DNA from: Pyropia haitanensis
Lineage: Eukaryota > Rhodophyta > Bangiophyceae > Bangiales > Bangiaceae
Direction: 5' to 3'
Assembly: GCA_008729055.1 (NCBI GenBank)
Contig: SDUX01000080.1
Coordinates: 1 to 22,360 of the forward strand
DNA: 22,360 nt
Shown here: positions 1 through 9,036 of the stretch, in pieces
Numbering within the stretch: position 1 is the first letter of the stretch
Layout: every line of letters begins with the position of its first letter
Position numbers and translations under genes: made by a program
The notes under the pieces: model-generated
What the model was told of the DNA's origin: nothing
What the model saw: only the letters and a program-made list of their open reading frames with translations
The model's database searches: none

Positions 1-235
1 GGGGGATGGGCGTCTGTGCCCGGGCGTTGACCAGCCAAGCTAACCTCCATCTCCCACTCCCACTCTCCAGCTTCCCCCCCCCCCCCCCTCCCCTTCCGTC
101 TTCACGTGCCCCACGCCCCCCTCTCCACCATCACCACCCCCCCCCCCCCCACCTTCTTGTTTTCCACCCCGTGCATCTGCTGGTGGCGGCTGCTTTTCAC
201 CCCCGCGGGTGGCGCCTCCAAGCTGGAGCCTTTTT
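1..235. repeat. C/T-rich low-complexity sequence with poly-C runs
   Basis: This stretch is strongly pyrimidine-biased on the plus strand. It contains an uninterrupted run of 15 C at 74-88 and one of 14 C at 137-150, with CCT/CAC-rich sequence between. Frames that cross it give proline/histidine/leucine-rich peptides with no recognisable domain, so no gene is called. The long C runs are places where the true length is hard to determine by sequencing. Confidence 0.7.
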
Positions 236-239
236 TTTG

Positions 240-675
240 GCCGCGGCGCTGTCTGTTGGTGCTGGCGTCCTTTACCTTGCTGGTGCCTTTCTTTTGTTGC
301 CGCGGCGGGTCGCGTCCGTCCGTCTGCTGGTGGCTGCCGCCCTGCTGGCGCCTTTCTTCTTTTGCGACGGCTGGCCGCCTCTGTCTGTCGGTGCTGGCGG
401 CCGCCCCCCTGCTGGCTCCTTTCTTCTTTTTCCGCGGCGGGGCGCTTCTGTCTGTTGGTGCTGGCGGCTTGCCACTTTGCTGGTGGTCTTTTTCTGTTGC
501 CGCGGCTAGCCGCGTCTGTCTGTCGGTGCTGGCGGCCGCCCCCCTGCTGGCTCCTTTCTTCTTTTTCCGCGGCGGGACGCGTCTGTCTGTTGGTGCTGGC
601 GGCCTGCCGCTCTGCTGGTGGTCTTTCTCTGTTGCCGCGGCGGGCCGCGTCTGTCTATCGGTGCTGGCCTTTTCT
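240..675. repeat. Minisatellite, ~67 bp unit in 135 bp dimers
   Basis: The core GTGCTGGCGG and its variants recur at 259, 391, 458, 526, 593 and 661, that is every 67-68 bp; the unit between 259 and 391 is present but shifted by a few bases. Alternate units resemble each other more closely: the units at 391 and 526 share the same CCGCCCCCCTGCTGGCTCC stretch, and those at 458 and 593 share a GCTGGTGGTCTTT stretch, so the higher-order period is 135 bp. Unit ends carry CCGCGGCGGG-like sequence. Frames through it are open because the repeat lacks stops; the cysteine/leucine-rich translation (repeated SVGAGG / SVLAAAPLLAPFF) has no known match and the period is not a multiple of three, so it is not called as protein. 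Confidence 0.85.
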
Positions 676-712
676 TGTTTATTATATGCGTATCGTTGTG
701 TTGTTGTTTAGC

Positions 713-751
713 TGGGCGTGGGCTTGGGCGTGGGCGTAGGCGTGGGCGTGG
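713..751 (+). repeat. GGGCGT hexamer tract
   Basis: About six to seven imperfect copies of GGGCGT (variants GGGCTT and AGGCGT) run head to tail, giving G3 tracts at close spacing. It could form a G-quadruplex. It is too short and too irregular to be called a telomeric repeat. Confidence 0.7.
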
Positions 752-1301
752 GGTGCGTGTGTACCATGGACGGGACCATGTGGGAGCGCTGAGTGTGCCG
801 TGGAGGGTAGCTGGTGGCCACCTCGATGCGTGCTGGCAGGAGGGTGCGGCTGGGGCACGCCGGTGGGCCCGTCCGCTCCCCTCCCTGGAGCTGCTAGAGG
901 GGCGTACCGGGGGGAGCCTGGAGTGCCCAGCACGCCAGCGCATCCCCCCCGCTCCCCCCTCTCCGGCCAGGGGGGGTGGGGGGGGGGGCGGGACAGAGAG
1001 GGCGGGGAGGGTCTGTTATTAGAGCGGCCCCCGGGGAATCATGCCTGGACGAAAAATCTATGCTTTCTTGCAACGTACAGTATTTTCCGTGGGTGACGTA
1101 GCCACCACAGGGACCGCCGCGTGGTCTGTTGTCAGGCGCTCTCAGCGCTATTCGTAGCATAGTGGGCGTGGTCAACGTAGTGATCGGTGGGCGAGATACG
1201 CAGCGTGACATGACAACGGTACGCGAGGGCTCTCAGGTCGCGATAAGTAGCTCTCCACAACTCCTTCTCGGGTATACTGGCGACCGTGACATGTCCGCAC
1301 A

Positions 1302-1329
1302 CCCCCTCCCAGAGGCGTCGTGGAGGGGG
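1302..1329. repeat. Inverted repeat, 8 bp stem
   Basis: CCCCCTCC at 1302-1309 is perfectly complementary to GGAGGGGG at 1322-1329, with a 12-base loop. The arms are pure C/T and G/A. No run of T follows on either strand, and nothing nearby says what it does. Confidence 0.6.
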
Positions 1330-1815
1330 GTTCAGGAGTATACTGGTCAGGCGATGTATCCCCAATTGGAAGAATGGCCTCTGTGAGAGGGTCTAGTACA
1401 CGCCGTTCTCGAGATACGCGTCCGCGAATATTTGTACTGGGCCCATTTTAGACCATTTCAGCCCAATCTGGGGTGCTGTGTAGTACCAACCACGAGTATC
1501 CCGCAGTATACCCCAGTAGCAGTGGTACGTTTTCGCGACGATGTAGTACGTCAAAGAATCTGGACCCACAACGGATTCGTCGTGTAGGTGGGCTACTACA
1601 CCGTCGTGGGTGCTCTCCCCCACACTGTGGGAGGGGGTCTATTTGGAAACTAGTTACACCCAATACATTCCCGACAGCCCATTCCAGCATGCCTGGAGGG
1701 GTGCCGACGATCTCCTCCAGCTCCCCAGATCCACCTCGATCTCTTCAGAAACGAGTACATGCCTGGTTCCAACTCCATAGCGGAGTGCATTTGTCCAGTA
1801 CTGGGAGCAACGGAC

Positions 1816-1860
1816 GGGGGGAGCTCCCCCTGTAACGCCGGAGCTCGTTACGCTCCCCCC
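1816..1860. repeat. Nested inverted repeat / cruciform-prone hairpin
   Basis: GGGGGGAGC (1816-1824) pairs with GCTCCCCCC (1852-1860). Inside it GTAACG (1832-1837) pairs with CGTTAC (1846-1851) around an 8-base loop. Bases 1825-1831 form a one-sided bulge. As an alternative fold, 1817-1830 is itself a perfect 14 bp palindrome centred on GAGCTC. The fifteen paired bases are a direct observation; a role is unknown. Confidence 0.65.
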
Positions 1861-2299
1861 CGCTGGTGCATCACACATATGCGATGTTGAGCCCAAAATT
1901 GCGGATGTGCACGCGCATGTCACACATGCGGCGCTTCACACGGACATGTGATGTGGGAGGTGTGACAGGGTGGATGCCGCAGCGTCGCACCATCGCGGGC
2001 TACCGTTGCATGGTGGCGGCCCCGCCGCCCACGCGCCAGGTGGCGTAACCGCCACCACCCCCACCGGCAGCCGCCGTCCCCGCCCCCGCCCCTGCCGTCG
2101 CCGCCCGCCACCGCCGCCGCGGCCGGGAGCCGCGGCCGCCGCGGCGGGCGGCCGCGGCCGCCGCCGCGGCCGCCCGCCGCTCGCCGCCCGCCGCCGCCGC
2201 CGCCGCCGCCGCCCCGGCCGCGGCCGTCGCCGCCCCCGCCGCCGCCCGCCACCGCCGCCGCAGCGGCCGCCGCAGCTGCCGCGGCGGCGGCCACGGCCG

Positions 2300-2353
2300 C
2301 CCTCCGCCACCGCCGCCGCCCGCCGCCCCCCGCGGCCGCCCGTCGCCCGCCGC

Positions 2354-2384
<31 letters not shown>

Positions 2385-2714
2385 GGCTGCCGCGGTGGGC
2401 GGCCGCGGCCGCCCGCAACCGCCGCCGCCGTGGCCGCCCGCCGCCACGGCCGCCGCATCCGCCGCCGCCGCCCCCGCGGCCGCCGCGGATGCGTGCTGCT
2501 GCCGCCCCGGCTGCCGCTGCCGCCGCCGCCGTTCCTGCCGGCCGCCGGCCGCCTGCCTGGCCGGCTGCCGGCCGGCTGCCCCCCGGGCTGCCGCCCCGGC
2601 CGACGCCCCCTCGGCCGCCGCCCGGCGCATCCGCTGGTTGGCTGCCGTCGCGGCTGCCGCTGCCGCCACCGGCCGCCGCCGCCGCCGCCCCCGCGGCCGC
2701 CCACCGCCCGCCGC

Positions 2715-2751
<37 letters not shown>

Positions 2752-3060
2752 GGCTGCCGCGGCGGGCAGCCGCGGCCGCGCGCCGCCACCGCCGCCGCCG
2801 CCGCCCCCGCCGCGGCCGTCGCCGCCCCGGCCGCCGCCCGCCACCGCCGCCGCCGTGGCCGCCGCGGCTGCGTGCTGCTGCCGCTCCGGCTGCCGCTGCC
2901 GCCGCCGCCGTTGCTGCCGGCCGCCGGCCGCCTGCCTGGCCGGCTGCCGGCCGGCTGCAGCCCGGGCAGCCACCCCGGCCGACGCCCCCTCGGCCGCCGC
3001 CGGCGCATCCGCCGGTTGGCTGCCGTCGCGGCTGCCGCTGCCGCCACCGCCGCCGCCGCC
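2300..3060. repeat. Diverged tandem duplication (~360-380 bp) inside the GCC tract
   Basis: The sequence starting GCGTGCTGCTGCCGC at 2491 recurs at 2870 (offset 379) and stays alignable for about 190 bases, including the A/T-containing landmarks GGCGCATCCGC and GGTTGGCTGCCGTCG. Upstream, CGCGGCCGCC at 2331 corresponds to 2692 (offset 361). The 18-base difference in offset equals six triplets, so the copies differ by triplet-number changes in the GCC runs. This indicates one segmental duplication followed by triplet expansion or contraction. Confidence 0.7.
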
Positions 3061-3210
3061 GGTCGCCGCCCTGGTCGGGGGCGGCCGCCCCCGCTGGCCG
3101 GCCGCCGGTCCGGCCCCCGGCCCCCTCCGCTGCCGCCGGCTACCGTCGCCGGCATGCTGCCGCCGCTGGCGGGCTGCCGCCGCCGGCCGCCTGCCTGACC
3201 GGCCGCCGGC

Positions 3211-3280
3211 CGCCTGCCGCCCGGGCTGTTGCCCCGGCCGCCGGCCGCCTGCCGCCCGGGCTGTTGCCCCGGCCGCCGTA
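3211..3280. repeat. 35 bp direct tandem duplication
   Basis: CGCCTGCCGCCCGGGCTGTT at 3211 is repeated at 3246, and the copies are identical over the 35-base period. It lies at the right part of the GCC tract and looks like a recent slippage or replication duplication. Confidence 0.75.
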
Positions 3281-3599
3281 CCCACCGCCGCCGCCCCCAC
3301 CGGGTTAATGCCGCCCGGCTGCCGCTGCCGCCGCCGCCGTTTTCTGCCGGCCGCCGCCAGCGGGCTGCCGTCGCCAGCGGGCTGCCGCTGTTCGCCTGTT
3401 GCCGTCAATCGCGGACTTTCTTTGTCAGCTGCCTCTGCCGCCACCGCTCGCCATCGCCGCTGCCACGGCCCCCGCCGCCGCAGTGGCGGCTGGCGCCGCC
3501 GCCCCCGCCATCGCCGCGGTGGCAATGGCTGCCGCCGCCCCCTGCCGCAGCTGCCCCCGTGGCGGCAGCGGCCGCTGCCTTGCGGGGGGAGGGGTGACC

Positions 3600-5075
3600 A
3601 GCCACGCTGCTTGCACGCAGAGGGATTTTGAACAACTCGCACACCGCGATTGTTCGATGTGGAAACAAAAGTACACACACCTCAGACTTGACACACATCT
3701 CTAGGCCTGTTTGGCGAATCAAGTGTCACTTACGTCTGTTCTGATAGGCTGTCACGCGACTTGAACTGCGAATCTGGAACAATCAATACTAAACTTACTC
3801 TTGCTGGACATGAGAGTACCACTTTTGGAAGAACACCCATCCTGGTCAACGACTTGCAACTGGCAACTCCCAACTGCTGAAGCGCCGGCGCCCGACGCCT
3901 TCTTCCACCCCGCCTGGTCGCCCGCTTCACCATTTCCTGGCCACGTAGGCAGGCCAGGTGGATACACAAGCCTTATTTGCTTGCTCTATCCAGTCTTGAG
4001 TGCGGGTCTGCCTACATCTGCGAAGGCACAGCCCCGAACGACCACATGGAGGGGCGCCATGTCCTCATCATTCCCCCTGGGTTTCGTAGCTCAGCGGCGT
4101 CTGTGACGGTGAAACACTGTTTGCTATGGCTCTTTGGACATCCTGACATTTGTCATCCTGCAGAACGCAATTGTTTGTTCAGACAGTGCAAGAAAGTGCC
4201 TCCCGTCTGTTTCTTTGTCATCCGCTGTACAATATGGGCCTGGATATAGAGTGCATGAGCGCCCCACCGTGGGAAGAGGTAGTCATATCTGGGTAACATG
4301 ATCACGCTGAACCTATTGGTGCACACATCTGGCGTCGTGCACCCGTACGGCCGACAGGAATGTCGAGAGGCTGGGTGGCAGAAGCGCTATAGGCGCCCGC
4401 TCCGAGCGCTTTTGAGCACAATGGGTCTACTTTGATTAGTGAACGCTATGAGCAGAGGTATCTGTTGGCCACTGAGCCGTAAAAATGCAAAGAAAGCACT
4501 CTGCAGTTCACTCGTTCGTGACTGACTGACTGCTGATACGGTGGTATGCACTGCGGCGCAGCTGGTTGCGCCCACAGCGCAGTTGAGAGTGCAAAAAGCT
4601 ATGGAGGTAGCTGAAAACACTGTCTAGATCAGATAGATGTAGTTTTTGAAGGATGAGAGCGCTGTGGGGCGTTGGAAGTAGGGATGGCCGATTGTAAGAC
4701 ACGTGTGGTAATTTCATGAAATTTCACGTTACCTCCCACAGCGTGAAAGGAGCCATCTTTCCGCAATTTCTCGAGATGCGCCAGCCAGGGGGAGATACGG
4801 CAAACGCGGCTTCAGAATGGCCACACCTGCCCTCATCTCCTGCGTGTGAGGCCGAGAAAAGCGCAGCTCTCCAGCTGCCGGCGCCTGTGGCTCACGGGCA
4901 GAGCACACTGTTGCTCCCCACTGCTCACCCTCAAAGGTCCGGGGTCGTGCCAGGCACCCGCTGCTTGCCACTGGCCTGTTCTTGACTGCGCCCACAGACC
5001 AGCCCTTACCGCGCGGCTTCGCGCCGCTCCCCCACTTGCTCCCCGCCGGGGTCATCCGCCTTTGCCGAGCGCACA
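3600..5075. other. No recognisable gene; mixed-composition DNA
   Basis: Composition returns to about even base use after the GCC tract. The longest frames are around 100-115 codons, lie on both strands and show no known domain. Small structures seen are a 7 bp stem AAGCGCT/AGCGCTT at 4382-4388 and 4405-4411, and the perfect 14 bp palindrome AATTTCATGAAATT at 4710-4723. The left end of the hAT element whose transposase begins at 5141 should lie in or near this stretch, but I could not identify a terminal inverted repeat. Confidence 0.45.
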
Positions 5076-5140
5076 CCCCCCCCCCCCCACGCGCACCTCT
5101 CCTTCACCGCCCCTCTTCTCTTTCCCCCCTTCTCTTCCCC
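5076..5140 (+). promoter_or_regulatory. Pyrimidine-rich leader before the transposase start
   Basis: A run of 13 C (5076-5088) is followed by an almost pure C/T stretch up to the ATG at 5141. CT-rich sequence directly upstream of a start codon is often 5' untranslated or core-promoter sequence in algae and other protists. There is no TATA box in view. The role is inferred only from position and composition. Confidence 0.25.
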
Positions 5141-7222
5141 ATGGCGTCTCCTTCCACGCACCGCCCGCCATCTGCGGTGTGGGTTTTCATGGATGTGTCG
5201 GCCGATGGCCGACGCATGTCGTGCAAGGCACCATCCTGCACCTACAGAGACGTTGCCCAGAACGCAACCAGGGCTCGGCGTCACTTGCTCGCCTGCAGAC
5301 TGGCGCTGGCCCACCTGCCGGGCATTGCTGTCCAGCTTGCCACACCGGATGGCGGCGAGGACCGCGGGGCGGGTCCGGATTTGATGCTCCCTCCTCTTCC
5401 GGATGCCACCTTAGCCAAGTGGAGGTTGCAGTTTTCAACCCTGCAGCTGGAGTCGGGCCTGCCCTTCTCAACCTTTGACACCCCCCGCTGGCGGTCCATG
5501 CTGCACACTGTGTGTGGCGGCAGATTTGATGGTCCTGGAGGGCGACGTGTCGTGGGTGGCGCCCTCCTGTCCGACGCCGTTGCCGCGGTGGACGCGCGCG
5601 TATCCGGCTTCACGCAGGCTGCAGATGCCCTCTCCAATTCCATGGACGGGATGACGGACGTGAACGGGGGGGGGGTCTACGATGTGATTGTCTACACCCC
5701 AACACCCCTACTGGTGTCAACTTTCCGTCTCGGGAGCGAGTCTGCGTCTGCTGACGTGCTCCTCACGAGATTGGGACGGCGCTGCCAGGCCCCCTGCTGG
5801 ATGGCATCGCCACTAGCAGCGGCATGGAGCTGCAAGGCGGTGCCACCCCGCTGTCCCTGTTTACAAGTCGTCGTCTGTTGGCGCTGGTAACGGACTCCCC
5901 CTCGACTATGGTGGCCCTGCGGACCCGAGCGGTGGATGCCGGTACGTTCCTGTACGCCTTTGGGTGCGCTGCGCATGCTGGGAACCTTATCGCCCAGGAT
6001 GCTGCCAGGGTGACAGTGTGCGCGCAGGCCTTGCGCGCAGCTCTCGTCATCACTGTCTTCTTCACCAGGTCCACGAGGGCACGCTCCCTGTTGGCCTCGG
6101 TACGATCGCGGCTGTCAACCAACGAGGGGACGAGGGTCGGGAGCCTGCGCAGCTACAGCCGCACGCGGTGGGCCGGTGAAGGTGCAACCATTGCAGCCAT
6201 TGGCGACAACCTACCGGCCCTGCGGCACACCCTGTTGGAGAATGAGCACGCGGCTGCGCCGTTTGAGGTGCCAGATGCGGTCAGCCGTGCAGTGGCATCC
6301 CCGGCTGCAGCTGCATCCATCACAAAATGTGCCCCCTTCCTCAACTTTCTGGCGCGGCTGGTCACCGTGCTGGAAGGGGACGCTACCCCCCTGTCAGCCT
6401 ACACGGGTGTATTTGCGTGCCTGCGCGCGTCCCTGGCCAACAACTTTGCCACCATTACTGTGCCCGACCGCCAGGCCCTGCAAGGGACCCTTCAGCGCCG
6501 GTTTACATCTTTTTCTGACCCCATGGTGGTGCTGGCTTTTTTTTTGGATCCGTGTTGGTCGCCTGTCCGTGCACGGCTATTGTGCCTGCTGTGGGGTGGC
6601 CAATCACTGGTGGCCTTGCGGGACGCGGCGGTGGACAGGCTGTGCCTGTCCGATGCGGCGGCCAAGGCGGCGCTGCTGACGGAACTGGCCGGCTTTGCGG
6701 CTCTGGAGGTGCAGCACGCTGGCCACGCGGCCTCCAGGGACTTGCATCCCGTTTTGTGGTGGCGCCTGTGGGGTGCGTCCCTGCAGGTGTTACAGCCATT
6801 GGCCGTGCGCCTGCTCTCGACCCCGCCGTCGGCTGCTGGCGGAGAGCGGATGCTTAAGACGCTGAAGGGGGTACTGAGCACGCAGCGCAACCGCCTGGCT
6901 CCGCAACGTGCGGACACGCAGACGCGGCTGGCGTTCAACGCGCGCCAGATGCGGCGCGCGTGCCTCATCGCTGGGTATCGCCGATCCGAAGCGGAGATCC
7001 AACTACTCGCCATGTTGAATGGAGAGGTGGGGGCTGGTGCCCCCGGTGGCGGGCCCCATGGCCCCCGTTGCGGATGACGGTGGTGCAGCCAGTGAGGGGT
7101 ACGAGTCGTCGGGTGAATTTGAGGAGGGCACGTCCACTGCGCGGCTGACCGAGGACGCCACCGTCGAGCGCTTGTGGGGGTCGGACCGGCTGGAAGCCGC
7201 CGTCGACTATCTGATGCAGTAA
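5141..7222 (+). CDS. hAT-superfamily transposase, reading frame broken twice
   Basis: Product: a cut-and-paste DNA transposase of the hAT superfamily acting in the nucleus, about 690 residues if the frame changes are bridged, the usual family size. I chose the ATG at 5141 because it is the first ATG in frame and has G at +4. Seen in order: a BED-like zinc finger with C28, C33, H48 and C52; a DUF659-type core with MDGMTD at residues 168-173 (first catalytic Asp), VTDS near 250 (second Asp) and GCAAH near 275 (the family's CxxH); a TRW motif near 345; and a C-terminal hAT dimerisation region near 557-615 with SAAGGERMLK (catalytic Glu), RNRL and LAFNARQ. The family's usual Trp in the DGWT motif is Met here. 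An acidic tail ends in YLMQ and TAA at 7220-7222. The frame changes at about 5764-5790 and again at about 7027-7065. Family assignment is firm; whether the breaks are mutations, small introns or sequencing errors is open. Confidence 0.85.
5141..7222 (+). mobile_element. hAT transposon, minimal extent (ends not found)
   Basis: The transposase defines an autonomous-type hAT element. Such elements normally have short terminal inverted repeats and an 8 bp target duplication. I searched by eye in about 4000-5100 and 7225-8650 for a matching pair and found none, so only the coding core is given. The C-rich minisatellite at 7335-7960 may lie inside the element. Confidence 0.6.
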
Positions 7223-7334
7223 ATATTACTTGTCCTGTTTTATTTTTTTTCGCAGTACACGCCAGAGAAAGACAATACGGAACACACCGTCTGTCGGTGC
7301 GGTCAGCACTCACCCCCCTTGCCCGCCACCCCTT

Positions 7335-7960
7335 ATCATCCGCAATGTGATCGGTCATCGCAGCAGCTCCCCCCCCACCCCCCCCCTCCTCCGACACAAC
7401 ACTTTTTCCGCTGCGTCGTCGTGACGATGGAGCGCCCCCCCCGCCTCCCCTCTTCTCCATCGACGCATCAAACACGTTGACGGCAAGATAGACCGGCCCT
7501 CCACCCCCCACCCACGCAGCCGGACCCCATCCATGACGTCGATCGACAGGTTACACAGAGCCCCAACCCTAACCCCCCCCCCACCTGCGTCGCATAAATC
7601 CAGCCGCCACGTCATCCGAAAGGTGAAGCTCTTCTCCCCGCCCCCCCCCCACTCGCCGCCTGGCCCCATCCGCAACATGGTCCAACTTGTACAACAGAGC
7701 CCCCGCCCCACCCCCCCCCCGTCGCCCGACCCCAGCCGCAACGTGGTCCAACAAGTGGAACAGTCCCCCCCCCCCCCTCCCACCCCACTCGCAACCCGAC
7801 CCCTTCCGCAATATGGTCCCACAGATGAACAGCTCCCCCCCCCCCTAACCCCCACACACACGCCACCTGACTCCATCCGCAACGTGGTTGGTAGATTACA
7901 GCTGCAGCAGCATTCCCACGCCCTCCCCGCCCCCCTCCCCTTGCGAAAAGTTCTTGATCA
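7335..7960. repeat. C-rich minisatellite, ~54-86 bp units
   Basis: A core resembling CATCCGCAACGTGGTCCAAC followed by CAACAG and a long C run recurs. Anchors at 7531, 7617, 7671, 7737, 7807 and 7879 are spaced 86, 54, 66, 70 and 72 bp, with a weaker unit near 7340. C runs of 7-12 occur in each unit, and their varied length explains the uneven spacing. The frames on both strands (Pro/Thr/Ser-rich plus, Gly/Val-rich minus) are products of this repeat. The array starts about 115 bp after the transposase stop. Confidence 0.75.
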
Positions 7961-8463
7961 GTCATACCAGCATTCCCCCGCCACCACCTGGGGGGGAAGT
8001 CCCCCTCTGTCACGGGTGGGGTGAGGGGGGTTTACGGCGTGCCGGCGGTGGGCACCCAGTGCGTCGCGGTGCCCTTCTTGATGGATGGGGGCCCGGAAAC
8101 GTGTAGAAAGAGGTTGGTGGCAGGGGGGGCCGCGGGTTGTGGGCATGGCCCAGCAGGGGCCAGCTGGGGGGTACGATAGTGAGTGGACCACGCAGCGAGC
8201 GGGAATACGCCCGCCGACGCACATAGCCGAGCGTGGTGAGCACGGGGTGGGCGAGGCCGCCCGCAGCGATGGGCAGGAGTAGTGGCAGCAAAGGGGGGGG
8301 GGAGAGGGGGGGGGAGCCGGCCAGGACGGCCGCCAGCCTGCCGTCATTGCCGCGTGCTCTGGGGTGTGCAGGAGCTCAGGGGGGCCCTCCCAACTCATCC
8401 GCTGCTGGCCGCGGCGGCACGCGATGGTGATGGGGCAGGCGGGCAGTGGCAATCAGCGACTAG
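7961..8463. other. No recognisable gene; G-rich DNA
   Basis: A G-rich stretch with poly-G patches, for example at 8293-8314. A 164-codon frame on the minus strand (7958-8452) and shorter ones on both strands contain no motif that I recognise, and they overlap each other, so no gene is called. Confidence 0.4.
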
Positions 8464-8531
8464 GTGCTGCCACCGCCGTCACTGATGGGGGTGGCGGGTG
8501 CTGCCGTCGCCGTCACTGATGGGGGTGGCGG
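8464..8531. repeat. 34 bp tandem duplication
   Basis: GTGCTGCC at 8464 and 8498 begins two consecutive 34-base copies, each containing GTCACTGATGGGGGTGGCGG. The copies differ at only a base or two. Confidence 0.8.
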
Positions 8532-8649
8532 TCGACGACACGCCCGCGTGATCCCGACTGCCTCTGCAACGCGGCAATCCCGTTTCCTGCAATGCACGAA
8601 TTTGAAATTCTCGCAATCTTGCACCAGGCAAGCTGCCACCTCTAGTTGG

Positions 8650-9036
8650 AAGGCCTATCGCGCCTACCTGTCCAGAATGGACATTTTTGGGGCCCATGTG
8701 ACCCACTTCTCGACGTTTGCGACACTTTCTGAGCACGTACTCGTGCTCAGCGTCATCGAATTAGTCTAATGGGAACAGCTTGAGAAAATTTTGCTTCACT
8801 TTCTGAAACGCGTTGTAGCGGCGTGTGATGCATTGCACCGAGGTGTGCGTGGGGCAGCGTCACGACGTGCAACACGAGTCAAGGACTAGTTTACCAACTT
8901 TTCTGAAGCATGCTCAATCGACTAAACCGACGTCGCTGAGCACGGATATGTGCTCAGAATGTTTCGCAATCGTCGGGAAGTGGGTCATACAGACCCCGAA
9001 AGTGGCCATTCTGGACAGGTAGCCTCGACAGGCCGT
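8650..9036. repeat. Long imperfect foldback (MITE-like inverted repeat)
   Basis: The left arm reading CCTGTCCAGAATGG from 8667 is matched in reverse complement by the right arm ending at 9019 (CCATTCTGGACAGG). Paired landmarks keep one symmetry axis at about 8843: GGCC 8652-8655 with 9031-9034, CCTGTCCAG 8667-8675 with 9011-9019, and GAGCAC/GTGCTC around 8732-8752 with about 8937-8957. Similarity runs outward to about 8650/9036 and inward almost to the axis. Arms are about 175-190 bp with scattered mismatches and small indels, and only a short spacer (GCATTGCACCGAGG region). This form fits a foldback MITE, or an old inverted duplication. No coding region and no clear target-site duplication were seen. 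Confidence 0.75.

Larger units (their letters stand above)
755..1920. other. No recognisable gene; apparently unique DNA
   Basis: Frames here are short (up to about 145 codons) and overlap on both strands, and none shows a domain or motif that I recognise. A G-rich patch lies at 966-990. The motif GTATACTG or its complement occurs at about 1272, 1339 and 1512 without forming a regular repeat. Two strong hairpins (1302-1329 and 1816-1860) are listed separately. Confidence 0.5.
2040..3590. repeat. GCC/CCG-rich low-complexity tract
   Basis: About 1.5 kb consists almost only of C and G in imperfect GCC/CCG triplets with interspersed CGCGGCCGC. All six frames stay open over most of it, giving long but mutually overlapping Arg/Pro/Ala or Gly/Arg/Ala translations on both strands, as expected from absence of A/T rather than selection on a protein. 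No initiation context, domain or codon bias singles out one frame. The tract is built partly from internal duplications (listed separately). A low-complexity protein encoded here cannot be fully excluded. Confidence 0.8.

Noticed and set aside
713..751. Interstitial telomere repeat
   Set aside because: GGGCGT is irregular and only about 40 bp long, and it does not match a known telomere motif; the CCCTAAC-like bits near 7567 and 7845 are single occurrences within C runs.
1936..3678. Long open frames on both strands (over 550 codons) in the GCC tract
   Set aside because: Nearly every frame on both strands is open because the tract lacks A and T. No frame has a domain, a better start or distinct codon use.
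4982..5140. Upstream extension of the transposase
   Set aside because: The frame is open upstream to about 4982, but no ATG lies in it before 5141 and the sequence is C-run and CT-rich, as in an untranslated leader.
7958..8452. 164-codon minus-strand frame as a gene
   Set aside because: No recognisable motif, overlapping frames on both strands, and GC-rich composition that keeps frames open by chance.
4440..8570. CAGAGGTATCTG near 4454 and CCTCTG near 8560 as hAT terminal inverted repeats
   Set aside because: Only six bases match, with no extended complementarity and no flanking 8 bp duplication.
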